Shown here: in pieces, positions 1 to 9,487 of the stretch
Layout of the letters: the number at the start of each line of letters is the position of its first letter
Numbering within the stretch: position 1 is the first letter of the stretch
From: Amoebophrya sp. AT5.2
Taxonomy: Eukaryota > Sar > Dinophyceae > Syndiniales > Amoebophryaceae
Reading direction: 5' to 3'
DNA length: 31,487 bases
NCBI GenBank assembly: GCA_005223375.1
Contig: RXOD01004022.1
Coordinates: 1-31,487, forward strand
Program-made: the position numbers and the translations under genes
The notes under the pieces: generated by a model
Told to the model about the DNA's origin: nothing
What the model saw: the letters and a program-made list of their open reading frames with translations, nothing else
Database searches by the model: none

Positions 1-114
1 GCCGCTCCTGCTGCGACTACCGCCGCTGCCGATGCGACCACCGCAGCGGCCGCCGCGACTACCGCAGCGGCCGCTACCACAGCCGCAGCAGCCACCACGG
101 CCGCGCCGGCGTAA
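1..114 (+). CDS. C-terminal end of an Ala/Thr-rich protein (partial, 5' end outside window)
   Basis: Frame 1 is open from the first base to a TAA at 112-114 and gives 37 residues made almost only of alanine and threonine, with two prolines and one aspartate. The DNA is an imperfect GCN/ACN triplet repeat. Alternating Ala blocks and Thr-Thr pairs resemble low-complexity linkers or tails; the same composition is known in alanine-rich helical and mucin-like tails, but nothing here identifies a family. The other frames also stay open because of the triplet repeat, so the choice of frame rests on the stop position and on Ala/Thr being the least odd translation. It could also be a repeat outside any gene. 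Confidence 0.4.
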   Translation, partial: AAPAATTAAADATTAAAAATTAAAATTAAAATTAAPA

Positions 115-1317
115 ATGTGGACATGGGTTTCGGTGTCGTGGGGGGGCATGGCGTAAAACAGATTTGTTTTGTAGCGTAGGTTGTGGAAGTTCTCGGACCA
201 GTCAACACAACCTGGTGCCGAGGGTTGCCGATGGATTAAGATTTTGTTTTGGAAGAGCGAGGTTTTGCGGGTCCCTGCAGCGAAGGAGCCGTCATGCCGG
301 ATCTGTTGACTGCGGCAGACTTCCGAGACGATAGCGGAAGTTAGTACTTATTTACACGTGCAATGTGAGAGCCGAAGTCAGAATTTAGAAAATCTAAATC
401 TAGGTTTCGTCTGGTGGTGTTGCGTGTTGGGCAGGATTGTTGGGAAGAAGTCCGGCAGGCAGACGAGGGAGTATTGGGGCTCGCATGAGCTGCAACAAAG
501 TGCATTTACAATATTCGAAGAATCGGAGACGTGGAAAATCTAAATAATTGATGATGGGCTCTTTGATTGATGTTTGCATTCACAGATTTATTACAACAAC
601 TTACTAGCTAGTATTTTACGATGGATCAGACAAAATCAATTATTGAGGATTGCCTTAACAAGAGCTGTGCTCGTTGCTTGAATTTCTATATGTCAGGATA
701 TGGAGGTTCAAGTTTTGCTTCTACGAAATAATTTACCTGGAAAATTTTAGATAGATGAAATCATCGAATGTGAGCCCGATTCTTCCTCACTTTTTTGGAG
801 CCCTGCGTCACGTTCTCGCCGGGCGACATAAGGTCCAGAAAGCAGTAATGCAATGACCGTGAGGACCACAACATAGGAACGAACTTCTACACGATAAACT
901 ATCGGAAATGAAATACATGATGGCCACCAGCCGTGCACCACGAACGAAGTGAGTCGGGGCCGCTGGCGTGCTAGGCCCGAGCGCGAGGCGTGTGCGGTGC
1001 TTTCAAAATGTGAGATGATGGATAACGATACTTTCTTTGAGCTGCGGCGAGAGATGATGTGTGAGACCCCAACAAGTGGCGATGTACTTTTTCCTAATAG
1101 TGTACTTCTAGTTCTTCTTCTTGATCTTGTTCTATTAATTCAACCGCGAGAAATCAAGAACTACGACTCTGACGAGTCGCACCCGGAGAGTCGCAGGCAC
1201 GGGCCACCTGATGAGTGCAATCGAAAAAACAGCAGCGGAAAACATTATGGCCCGGCTCGTAAGTCCGGAGAGGATCTCTCTCTTCCCTTTCTCTTGTGGC
1301 TGAAGCGCTCGCGCGAG
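115..1317. other. Intergenic spacer, no supported gene
   Basis: About 1.2 kb that is AT-richer than the flanking exons. An open frame runs from about 949 into the next gene, but its translation before 1318 reads like spacer (long Leu/Val run from CTTCTTCTTGATC-like DNA, no conserved motif). I see no RNA gene or second gene here. It probably contains the 3' UTR of the upstream gene and the 5' leader of the next one. Confidence 0.5.
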
Positions 1318-2136
1318 ATGCGCAGTAGACGAGTGGGTATTTGGTGCGGCCTCGTCGCCGCAGCCTGCTGGAATTTCGCCCTGGACGTTTTTGTTCGACA
1401 TGAGTGCGGTTTTATCTGGTCTCCGGCTGTCGCCGGAGTCCGGCTCAAGAGGATTTCGCGCAAGGGAACCCGGCATGTGCCTACCCCGATGACCCACACG
1501 AAGCATTCCACGCAGCGCCTGAGCCTACTTGCCTCGTCGGGGTCTTCGACTTCTACATCGACTGGGGTGGGCGTGGTCGCTGAAGAGGCGATTGCTGCCG
1601 CTGTGGAGTCTGTGGTTCGGAGCGAGCCGGCATTTCACGACGTGGCAGTGAAAGCGACGGTGGAACCACAGGAGCCAGCAGGGGTTGGGTACGCGATCAA
1701 AGTTGCACTCACGGGAAAAGATCTAGTCCAGGGAACGGATGGACTGTTCCGCTCGCCAGCCTTTGTGAAGAGGATGAGCGCAGCGCTGCAAGGTCTTTGC
1801 TTTGCGAGATTGGTTCATCTTTTTCATGATTCGTTCTCAGAAACGATGCGTGAGTGATCTGATCTTCTTCTGGTGAAAAAACAAACATTTATTACAGACC
1901 TGAACGCGGTTACTGGCGATATGGTTCTCTCCCCTGTGCATGCTCCGGTAGAGGCGACGGGCAAAGGAGCCCAAGCTTCTGCAGGAGGTGCGCAGAATGA
2001 AACGGACGGCGTGAAAAAGACCCTCACCTGTGGAGGAGACTACTTCGCCGGCATTGCTCCCAAGCAGTGCCCGCTTCAGTCGACGCATTTGAGTAGCGAA
2101 ACGAAGTGCGAGGGCTTCTGCACAATGAAGGAGTGA
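1318..2136 (+). CDS. Hypothetical protein with N-terminal signal-like segment, 2 exons
   Basis: Exons 1318-1792 and 1898-2136 are joined by a 105-nt GT-AG intron (CAAG|GTCTTT to TTACAG|ACCTG) and give 237 residues ending in TGA. I chose the ATG at 1318 because it is followed by MRSRR and a hydrophobic run to about residue 25, a typical signal peptide or anchor; the frame stays open upstream to 949 but looks non-coding there. After the signal comes a Ser/Thr/Arg-rich stretch (residues about 45-80), which together with the signal resembles a bipartite organelle-targeting leader or an exported-protein linker. The remainder has a helical Ala/Glu region and a C-terminal half with several cysteines (TCGGDY, KQCPL, KCEGFC). 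I do not recognise a family. Confidence 0.55.
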
Positions 2137-2469
2137 TAGGGCGACCAGGAGGTTCTCTTCCTCTCTCTCATGGCTAGGAGCGTCTGATGGATAGGTATAG
2201 AAGCTTTCTCCATTGTGGTTATCTTTGACTTCGCGTCCTCTGTCAGCCAGGAAATATTGCAAAAAGTAGATTGGATGAGGGTACGGGTAGCGGTAGCTAG
2301 GCGCCATGGCCGGCACTTTTCTGTTCTTGTGAGCCTCTGCGCTTTGTCCTTGGTCTAGCTCTCGCGTGAGTTCTGATCTATCATGCGCTGCAGGGTGCAC
2401 TGATTGATTTGAGAGAGAAGAAGTGTACCTCCCCGTCTTAACACGGCTTGCTCGAACCCGAGACGACTC
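2137..2469. other. Intergenic spacer, nothing recognised
   Basis: About 330 nt between a stop and the next ATG. A long minus-strand open frame crosses it (1837-2607), but it is also antisense to exons on both sides and has no recognisable protein, so I treat it as a shadow. Confidence 0.5.
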
Positions 2470-3997
2470 ATGGGGGAGTTTTGCGACCGCGGCAAGCTGT
2501 TGAAGCTGTGGGGCAACTACACGATTCTGAGCGGGGGCTGGCAGGGCGCGATAGGTGGTCAAGCGAAAGGCGCGGCTACGGCGGCGGAGGCGGCGGCAGC
2601 GGAACAAGCCGCGAAAATGGCGACATGCGACAGCGGGAAAATCGAGACCCTGCTAGAGGAAGCAGCGAGAAGACTCATCGCCGAAACAACGGTGGGCACG
2701 AAGCAAGAGATCGACGTGGGGATCGGTACTGCGTTGCGAAGACCCACCGAGGATTCTAACGCTAGATTCTCCTGCTTCAGGAGTTTAATACGCACAGATT
2801 CATGTAATCTTTCCATTTCAGATCGCGACCACGACCGCGTGTTCTTCCTTGCGAATGAAATATGAAGGTTTTATGCAAAAAAGAACACGGTATGCGTAGA
2901 CGCACTAAGTAATGTGGTGGCCGTTGCTCTACAGAGCTCGTTGCAGGTTGAAGCTCTCTCGCTCGTTTCTGTTCCCTTTCTAGGCAGTAAAAGTAGGAAA
3001 AAATAAAAATTCAAAACGACTTCTGACTCGCGGCCCTTCGTCGTCAGGTCCAAACTTTTGCGACGGCGACTTCATTTCGATTCCTTTGTTTCTGGGGGGT
3101 GTGGACACGGCTGCGGCGCTGTTCGAGTTGCAAGCCAAGGTTACGCCGGAAGCCTTGTTCAAGATCATTTTATCACAGCAAGCCAAGGTGCAGAATCCGG
3201 TGGACCTCCGGATCTCCCCCACGCATGGGGTCACGGCCCAAGTCATCCAGTACAGCGACGATATGATTTCGTTGGCCGCGAAATCTCTCCAGAGTCCGAA
3301 CGCGACCGACCCCGCCACCGGTCAGACGCAACAAGCAGCCGCAGCACCACCAGGGCCAATAAACCCACCAGTTCCAGTGCCGGCCTACTACCAGAAATGG
3401 CACACGCCACTCAGCGCCGGGTGCTCGGGCGGGTGCTCCACCGCGCGATCCATGCCGACGCTGCCCATCTCCGCCTGGGCCGTGGCCGGGAAGGCGGGCT
3501 CTGTCACCGAGCGGACAGGCAGCATCGCGGGCACGTGGTTCATTTCCAAGTGCCACCAGTACACGGACGTGGTCTGCGGCGAGGAGGAGAAGTTCGCGGC
3601 CCACCTCCGGGGTTTGCTGAACCAGTTCTTCAGCTGCAAACTGGGCTACGAAATGCAGATCGAGGCGGGCGCGGGGGGGACGTACAACAAGGACGCGACG
3701 GCCGAGATGAAAACGGGCGGCTGTGCCGCGAAAGCGGGGGTACAGAGGTTCGTGGACGTGCGGTTGACGCGGTTTAAAGGAACGGACGAAGCGGAAATCA
3801 TGGCGATACTGAAAAACCGAAGGTTCAAGATGCAGCTGTCGGAAGCGGTCTTTGGACTGGGAGGGTGCGTCGGCTCTGGTTGCATGATGGCGGGCGGGAA
3901 TTTCGGGCCGGACGGGCGCTGCCACCAAAGTGACTTCTTTTGGGCGCCAAACGGCGGCGAGCCGCACGCAGAAAAGTGGGAGGGGGGAGGCGTGTGA
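2470..3997 (+). CDS. Hypothetical Cys-containing protein, 2 exons
   Basis: Exons 2470-2725 and 3048-3997 give 401 residues. The large second exon has no ATG near its start, so an upstream exon is needed. The intron 2726-3047 (ATCG|GTACTG to GTCAG|GTCCAA) joins frames exactly and rebuilds a GGT codon. The N-terminal part has a strongly Ala-rich helix (about residues 35-55). The middle has a Pro/Ala/Gln linker, and the C-terminal half has scattered cysteines, including GCSGGC and a GGCVGSGC-type pair, that could form disulfides or bind metal. No signal peptide or membrane segment is evident. I do not recognise a family. The second exon is well supported by composition; the first exon and start are less certain. 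Confidence 0.55.
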
Positions 3998-4156
3998 GGC
4001 ATAAGTTCGTATCTATGGTGCAGCAAGTGCAAGATCGATATACGATTTGATTTGTTCGATCTGCTCGAGCCAGGGGCGGCAGACTACTACCGCAGAAAAA
4101 TTCAAGAGAATACAGTCCAGCTACCACCTATAAAACAATGTACGGACGACGAATTA

Positions 4157-4172
4157 GAAGAGAGAGAGAGAG
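4157..4172. repeat. (GA)n microsatellite
   Basis: Uninterrupted GA dinucleotide run of about eight units in the spacer. A similar run occurs near 17682-17695. Confidence 0.8.
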
Positions 4173-4257
4173 TCACCCAGAAGCAAGTAGAATCGGTTTC
4201 GCGATGAGAGGTGGACAACTGTGATCCCGAGCCCATCCGCGACACGGGGGGAGCCAA

Positions 4258-4271
4258 TCACACACACACAC
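4258..4271. repeat. (CA)n microsatellite
   Basis: Short CA dinucleotide run directly upstream of the 4286-4308 inverted repeat. Confidence 0.75.
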
Positions 4272-4285
4272 ATATACGATGAATC

Positions 4286-4308
4286 CTCATGCGATGCGAA
4301 CGCATGAG
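4286..4308. repeat. Perfect inverted repeat, 8-bp stem
   Basis: CTCATGCG at 4286-4293 and CGCATGAG at 4301-4308 pair perfectly around the 7-nt loop ATGCGAA. It sits about 460 nt before the next start codon. Function unknown; it could be chance, a structured UTR element, or a relic of a small mobile element. Confidence 0.6.
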
Positions 4309-4769
4309 AAGTGTTGCGACTATTTTGTACAATTGAAGAGAAACGCGGTTTTCCTTCTGGTGCTGTAGCGGCGACAGACCGGATCTCGACACCAACGCCA
4401 AAAGAGGGCGACGGACCCAGGCCACGCTGTATCATGTAAGTACATATCTGCGAGATCCCGCGGTTGCATCAGAAACAAATGTCCAAATGCAAACGCCCCG
4501 GAAGGAGACGTCAAAGCCTTGAGAGCTTTCTATCCCTCGGTCTTTCGCTTGTGAGGTCTTTGCTCAGTTTGGCGTGTTGATGTTGGAAGTAAAAGATGCA
4601 TGGGCATCATGGGGTTGTTTTTAAAAGGACAATTCGATGCTCGGGTGGAAGGCCAGTTCCTTGAATCTGTAGAAGATGCGGCAGGGGCAGCGGAGAGGGG
4701 TTTCTACATCGGCTAAAAACGGGGCTGCGACGCTGTACCAGCCGCGGCCGCCAGATAGTGGTCCAAAAA

Positions 4770-7700
4770 ATGATGCGAGCTCGTTCTGCTTCACAACTTT
4801 TCAGGCGCGCCGCGAGGGGGGTCCCCCAGCCCCAATTGCCTGGTCACGAGCTCCTGCGTGCGCGGCGGCGTCTTTTTTCGTCCGTGCAGGTGCCAGCAGC
4901 GCCGTCCCCAATGCCACCATCGCACTGTGGCAGCGCCCCACAGGAGGGCCGCGACCGCAGCCCGCCACCACCAACCGCCTCGCCCGTGATGGAGCGTCTG
5001 CTCCAGCACTCCCGGTCGAATTCCTCGCTGCAAACTTCTCCCCGCTGCGTGTATAGTGAGCACGACGTTTCGTTGCCCGAGCTTCTCCCCTTCCTCTGCA
5101 GCGAGAAGAGGGTGGTCGACGTTGCCGCGAACCTCGTCTACCGGATCCTGGACATCTTCGACGGCGGCAGCGGCTACGACCGCGCGGGCGTGATGTTTCG
5201 CGTGGGCGGCTTCAACTACCTGCACAAGCCGGACGTGGGGCGGTTGGAAAAGTTCAACTCCGACATGTACCAGGTTTGCGCGGGCATGTTCGAGGCGCAC
5301 GCTGTGAGCGCGCACGCGGAGTGCCTGTTCGCGCTTTTGAACCCGGCGATCTTGGAAAAGGCGGCCCCGCGGCTACGGAAAGTGCGCAGGGACCGCGTGA
5401 AGGAGATGTTTTTGTACGCCGTGAGCAGGTGGTTCTGGCTGAACGAGCGAAGCTGTGGCGAGGGCCAACGGCGAGCGGTCGCCCGGCACGACGAGGGCGG
5501 CGCCAGGGCCGCACAATCTTCCGTGTTGAACTGGGACCTCGTGTGGCAGGTAGCGGGCACGCAGGGGTTTCTGGAGCTGGCGGACCGCTTCGGAGTGTCT
5601 TTCAAGAGCCCCTGCTCGAGGGCGTTGCCCATTAACGGTTCCGGTTCCACCGCGCCGTCGGCGCTCTCCGCCGCAACGGTGGACGTGGTGATTCACGAAC
5701 TGCTGCACAGACGGCCAACGTCGCTGTTTCACGCTGTGGGATTTGCGTTCTCTGTTTGCGAGTTGGATGGACTGGCCTCGCTGGGGGAGAGTCTGTGTCC
5801 CGGGTCGCAGTATTCGCTGGCCGCTCTGCTCGACAAAATACTGCTGAGCGGCAGCGAGCGCGTACTGAAAAAGTTTTTCGCGGGCCTAGTCGCGGGAGAC
5901 TGCTCCCCGTTTCCGGGACCGGGTGCAACGGCGGCAACCGCATCAGGGAGGGAGCGGCTCTGGGCCGAAACGCTGCAGGTGTGTGGGATCGAGGCAATGG
6001 ATTGTGGCGATGGAGGAGCTGGTGCCAGCACTCGTCCCGTTGGGAGCACGACTGCTTGGTCAACGCGCTGCCCCGTGACGGGACTGATGTCGGGGGAAGC
6101 AGCGTGGGCCGCAGCGGTGGTGCGCAAGATGGTGCAAGAACAGCAACGCGGCGCTTCTTCCGATGAGATAGCTCTTCTTGGAGATGTGAGAACAGGGCCG
6201 CAAAAATTCGAGCTCGGCGAGTGGCCATCCATCGTCGCCGGCGAACCCGCCCCTGCTGGCTTTGAAAGCGGCCTCAGAGTAGAAGCATTCGACGCCGTCG
6301 CAGCAGACACAGGAGGAGATACGGCTGAAGACCCGTTTTTCCACCACGATCCGCGGGCCTACCACTCTGCAGATGAGGGCGAGGCCGCTTTGTTCGCGGC
6401 CGAGTGCGAATCTCCGTCCGGCAACGAGCTCGAGCTAATCAAGGGGGGACTCTATCTCAACAAAAACTCGCAGAATTCCAGCGTGAGGTTAAGGCTGCTG
6501 GATGGCGCAGAAGGCGGCTCCGGGATAGAATACGGACCCAGGAACGTAGTGCGGGCAGTGAGGACCCTGAGCGGGGCTGGGGAGGACGGTGATCTGCCGT
6601 CCGCGTCCGGCGCGTGGGAAAACGCAGTGGAGCTGCGGTTGGAGGACGTCGTGCAAGGTAGTAGCTGCCCCGACGAACAACCCGCACGGTCTAGTACTGC
6701 TGGGGACCACGTTGGGCACAGCTGCGAAGCTTACCTCAGCGGCGGCGGCGAACCACTTGGCGACGAGGGACGAGCACCATTTTTCGATGCACCAGCGGCG
6801 CGACAAGTAGAGCACCGCCACCTTTCGGACGACCGAATTTTCTTCGTGGAGAGCGCGCGGCAGCTTTCCGCCGTTCGCGCGATGCTGAAGAAGGACCTTG
6901 AGCTCGAAAAGACGGAGCTCGAAATGCGAAGAAGTGGCGCTGATTCCGGCTACAGCGGCTTCAACTCCACCCTATCCAGGGCCGACCCGACGGCCAAGCT
7001 TCCCGCGCTCGCGTTCGGCTTTCACGCGTCTTTCGAGAGCCCGATGTCGGTTTTGGTGCTCGCCACAAAGCGGCGCGCGTTTCTAATCGACGTGCTGAAA
7101 TCTTCTTCAACAGCAGGTAGTACTTCTATGTACAGCGATTTGGTCGGGCACATTTTCGAGAAAGAGCTGCTGGCGAACGAATCTGTCTTGAAGCTGTGCT
7201 TCGACTTCGGGAGCTTTCTGCTCCGCTGGAACCATCGGAGCGACTCGCTGAAGAAGTTCAGCAAAATCGTGGACCTGAAGGGACAGCGGACGCAAAAAGT
7301 CTGGGTTTCGGACGACGAGTGCGTGACGTCGTCGGAGCTGGCGGCGGGGGAGATGGAGGCGAAGGAGCGAGGGCTAAAGGCCGCCTTGGAGGAAGATGTT
7401 GAGCCGGCGGACGAGAGCTGCGCTGCTTATGTCCGGAAAGAATTTAAGACGGCCAACACCATCACATCCGTCAAATCAACATCTAATGAACAAGAAACCT
7501 CTTCCTCTACGTCTACTTCTGGAAGAGAAGCGAAGGAGCAGCCTCCACGAAGCGACTTTCAACATACTACCTTGGACGCAACAGGAACTGCGAAATCACA
7601 ATCCGGTTTCCAGCAGTCGCTTCTGATCAATTCGCCGCCCTCGGTGGAAGCGCTGGCGCGGAGATTTGGGATCGACGTGGAGCTGGAAGCTGATTATGCC

Positions 7701-7880
7701 GACACCAACTGGAACTATCGGCCGCTACACCGCGAGCAAGTGCGCTTCGCTGCGCAGAACGTCCACCGACTCATTCACTTAGAGAGAGCTTTGAGAAACC
7801 ACAAAAATTGCTTTCCGACGAAGACGGCGTCGCTGAACCAGTTCAAACGCGGCCGGAGAAAAAACAACATGAACGCGTGA
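4770..7880 (+). CDS. MUT-7/EXD3-like 3'-5' exonuclease-fold protein, catalytic residues missing; probably mitochondrial
   Basis: One uninterrupted frame of 1036 residues. The first ATG is at 4770, followed directly by a second. The N-terminus is Arg/Ser/Leu-rich with almost no acidic residues (MMRARSASQLFRRAARG, later RRRLFSSVQV), a typical mitochondrial leader. Residues about 100-500 are helical with a low-complexity middle. A DEDDy exonuclease-like fold can be followed from about 745. Motif I, normally GxDxEW, reads FGFHASFE (H752, S754). Motif II, normally ending in DL, reads CFDFGSFL (F816). Motif III, normally YxxxD, reads FAAQN (F993, N997). The order of segments, including AFLIDVL after motif I and WNYRPLHREQ before motif III, matches the MUT-7/EXD3 branch. 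An active nuclease is therefore unlikely; RNA binding or scaffolding is an inference. No intron is needed, unlike its neighbours. Confidence 0.85.
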   Translation: MMRARSASQLFRRAARGVPQPQLPGHELLRARRRLFSSVQVPAAPSPMPPSHCGSAPQEGRDRSPPPPTASPVMERLLQHSRSNSSLQTSPRCVYSEHDVSLPELLPFLCSEKRVVDVAANLVYRILDIFDGGSGYDRAGVMFRVGGFNYLHKPDVGRLEKFNSDMYQVCAGMFEAHAVSAHAECLFALLNPAILEKAAPRLRKVRRDRVKEMFLYAVSRWFWLNERSCGEGQRRAVARHDEGGARAAQSSVLNWDLVWQVAGTQGFLELADRFGVSFKSPCSRALPINGSGSTAPSALSAATVDVVIHELLHRRPTSLFHAVGFAFSVCELDGLASLGESLCPGSQYSLAALLDKILLSGSERVLKKFFAGLVAGDCSPFPGPGATAATASGRERLWAETLQVCGIEAMDCGDGGAGASTRPVGSTTAWSTRCPVTGLMSGEAAWAAAVVRKMVQEQQRGASSDEIALLGDVRTGPQKFELGEWPSIVAGEPAPAGFESGLRVEAFDAVAADTGGDTAEDPFFHHDPRAYHSADEGEAALFAAECESPSGNELELIKGGLYLNKNSQNSSVRLRLLDGAEGGSGIEYGPRNVVRAVRTLSGAGEDGDLPSASGAWENAVELRLEDVVQGSSCPDEQPARSSTAGDHVGHSCEAYLSGGGEPLGDEGRAPFFDAPAARQVEHRHLSDDRIFFVESARQLSAVRAMLKKDLELEKTELEMRRSGADSGYSGFNSTLSRADPTAKLPALAFGFHASFESPMSVLVLATKRRAFLIDVLKSSSTAGSTSMYSDLVGHIFEKELLANESVLKLCFDFGSFLLRWNHRSDSLKKFSKIVDLKGQRTQKVWVSDDECVTSSELAAGEMEAKERGLKAALEEDVEPADESCAAYVRKEFKTANTITSVKSTSNEQETSSSTSTSGREAKEQPPRSDFQHTTLDATGTAKSQSGFQQSLLINSPPSVEALARRFGIDVELEADYADTNWNYRPLHREQVRFAAQNVHRLIHLERALRNHKNCFPTKTASLNQFKRGRRKNNMNA

Positions 7881-8300
7881 ATACTTCTTGGTTGTCGCCC
7901 GAACGGAATGAATACAGATGTTGCCACGTGATGCCCAGGCCCAGCTCGCTGGGTTCTCGTCTCGCGGTGTTCCTGGAATCCGTCTGCCTATAGAGGCTGC
8001 AGGGGGCAATATACTACTATCTTAGTGGTGCTTTCTTGTGATTGTGCTTGTGCTTCAGCTTTTTTTGCGAGGAGGACCAGGACGGAACCCGTTGTTGTAG
8101 TATGTGGCAACCGTGCATCAAACGTGTACTTACATACACTGAAGAGGCCCAAGGCCGGGGATGTAACAGAGGTCAAAGAGAGCAGTTCTATCTTCGAAAC
8201 GGCATGAGTAGTATTCGTCTTTACGGTACTAGTAAGCCATTTCACGAACACGAGTTTGCTTTCATCGAAGAAAGACAGTTTTCAAACGAACTCTCGAAAG
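7881..8300. other. Intergenic spacer, nothing recognised
   Basis: About 420 nt. An open frame overlaps its end (8042-8413) but runs out of phase into the next gene and has no recognisable product. Confidence 0.45.
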
Positions 8301-9487
8301 ATGCTAGGCGCGTGCACCCGGGTGGTGCCGCGGCAAGCGACGTTACGTCCGGTGCTGCAGAGCAATGCGCGCCTTTTCTCCAACACAGCTCGGCAGCAAA
8401 AGACGTTTTCTAACACGAGCACCCGGCTGCTCTCGAACTGGGCGTTGCAGAAACAGGGCTCCACGGTGCTATCTGCGTACGTGAGGAATTTCGGGTCGGG
8501 CAGTACAAGGACTTCGTGCTCGCCGCTTGCAAAGGCTACTTCCGGCGCACGAGCGGCGGAACACGCGGGGTCATCGACCGCGATCGCCGACCGATTACTG
8601 AAGGGGTCAACACCGGAAGCTGAAGGTGCAGCTGCGCCAACGAGCGTCGCCAAACTGGCAGCGGACGTGCCGCGGATAGCAGAGAAGGGATTGGTGTTCG
8701 AGTTTTCCCTGATGTGGATCCTCACGGCGTGGAAGGAAATCGCCGTCGGCGTAATCCGGAACACCGCGTACACTTTCCGTCCAGTCGCGCTCTTCTTCGT
8801 GGTACTATAACTTAGCGTTAGCGCAGATTCACCTCTAAGGTAGTATCGCTGACGAGCATACTGCAAGGTGACGGGAGTTTGTATCACGCAGGGGGCGCTC
8901 ATGTGACAAACCCTGGCCCCATCTGCATTGCGAGCCCGTCCCGAAGTAATAGAGGCTGTCTATGGCTATGACGGTTGTAGGCAGAATCTATTCGATATAT
9001 GCGAAGTAGAAGGCTAATCTTCGGAGTTTCTTCGTCGAGTTTCTTCGTCGGAGTAATCCGGAACACCGCGTACACTTTCCGTCCAGTCGCGCTCTTCTTC
9101 TTCATTTCTTTGTTTCAAATTGAAGATGAAGATGAATGATGCTCCAGCCGAAGTTACATGCTAGCTTACCAAAACCAAAGTACTTACCCATACCCTAAGC
9201 GGAACACGAAATCGACCGGAATCGAACTTACTTTGCAGATGGGCTACGTGGTGAAGTTTCTTTTCTTCTTGATGGGAGCCCCGATGCTGGTGTCGTTCTA
9301 CTCCGTCTGGCTCTTCGAGGTCGGGTACGGGCTCGCGCAGTGTTTCCTGTCTGTCATCTTCCTGACGCAACTGACGTACATGGATTTGAGCTTTCGGGGA
9401 ACCCTGAAGCCGATGGTTCGCCTGCAGGCGAAGAAACTGATGGACGTGTGCGGGAAATTGGCGAAAAAAATGGGTGCGCTGAAGTGA
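8301..9487 (+). CDS. Small mitochondrial multi-pass membrane protein, unknown family, 2 exons
   Basis: Exons 8301-8801 and 9239-9487 give 249 residues. The start at 8301 opens a leader rich in Arg, Ser, Thr and Asn with little acid, including the paired motifs ARLFSN and TRLLSN, as in mitochondrial presequences. After a polar linker come three hydrophobic stretches: around residues 133-150, around 155-190 spanning the exon junction (LFFVMGYVVKFLFFLMG), and VWLFEVGYGLAQCFLSVIFL. The tail is basic (KKLMDVCGKLAKKMGALK). The intron 8802-9238 (CGTG|GTACTA to TTTGCAG|ATGGGC) keeps frame and contains a 55-bp copy of the end of exon 1. A role in the inner membrane, for instance as a lineage-specific respiratory-complex subunit, is only a guess. 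Confidence 0.7.
8744..8798 (+). repeat. 55-bp direct repeat, copy 1 (end of exon 1)
   Basis: Copy 1 is coding and ends three bases before the proposed donor at 8802. Copy 2 lies 302 bp downstream inside the intron and differs at a single base (C at 8750, A at 9052). Confidence 0.95.
9024..9049 (+). repeat. 13-bp tandem duplication beside repeat copy 2
   Basis: GAGTTTCTTCGTC occurs twice, back to back (9024-9036 and 9037-9049), and runs into the start of the 55-bp repeat copy at 9046. This suggests slippage or repair synthesis at the duplication border. Confidence 0.9.
9046..9100 (+). repeat. 55-bp direct repeat, copy 2 (inside the intron)
   Basis: It matches 8744-8798 at 54 of 55 positions. 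Read in the same register as copy 1 it stays open beyond the repeat and ends in TGA after about 13 further codons, so it could act as an alternative terminal exon or be a recent duplication relic. Confidence 0.95.

Larger units (their letters stand above)
3998..4769. other. Intergenic spacer with simple repeats and a hairpin
   Basis: Roughly 770 nt without a convincing gene. It holds a GA run near 4157-4172, a CA run near 4258-4271 and a perfect 8-bp inverted repeat at 4286-4308, each listed separately. Short frames overlap in both directions and none has a recognisable product. Confidence 0.5.

Noticed and set aside
949..1317. Upstream extension of the 1318-2136 gene to an earlier start
   Set aside because: The added translation has spacer-like composition and would bury the clear signal-like segment that begins at the 1318 ATG.
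1837..2607. 256-codon minus-strand open frame
   Set aside because: It crosses the 1898-2136 exon, a spacer and the start of another exon, with no motif. The plus-strand models are more coherent.
3173..3967. 264-codon minus-strand open frame
   Set aside because: Exact shadow of the large plus-strand exon at 3048-3997; Arg/Pro/His-rich and unrecognisable.
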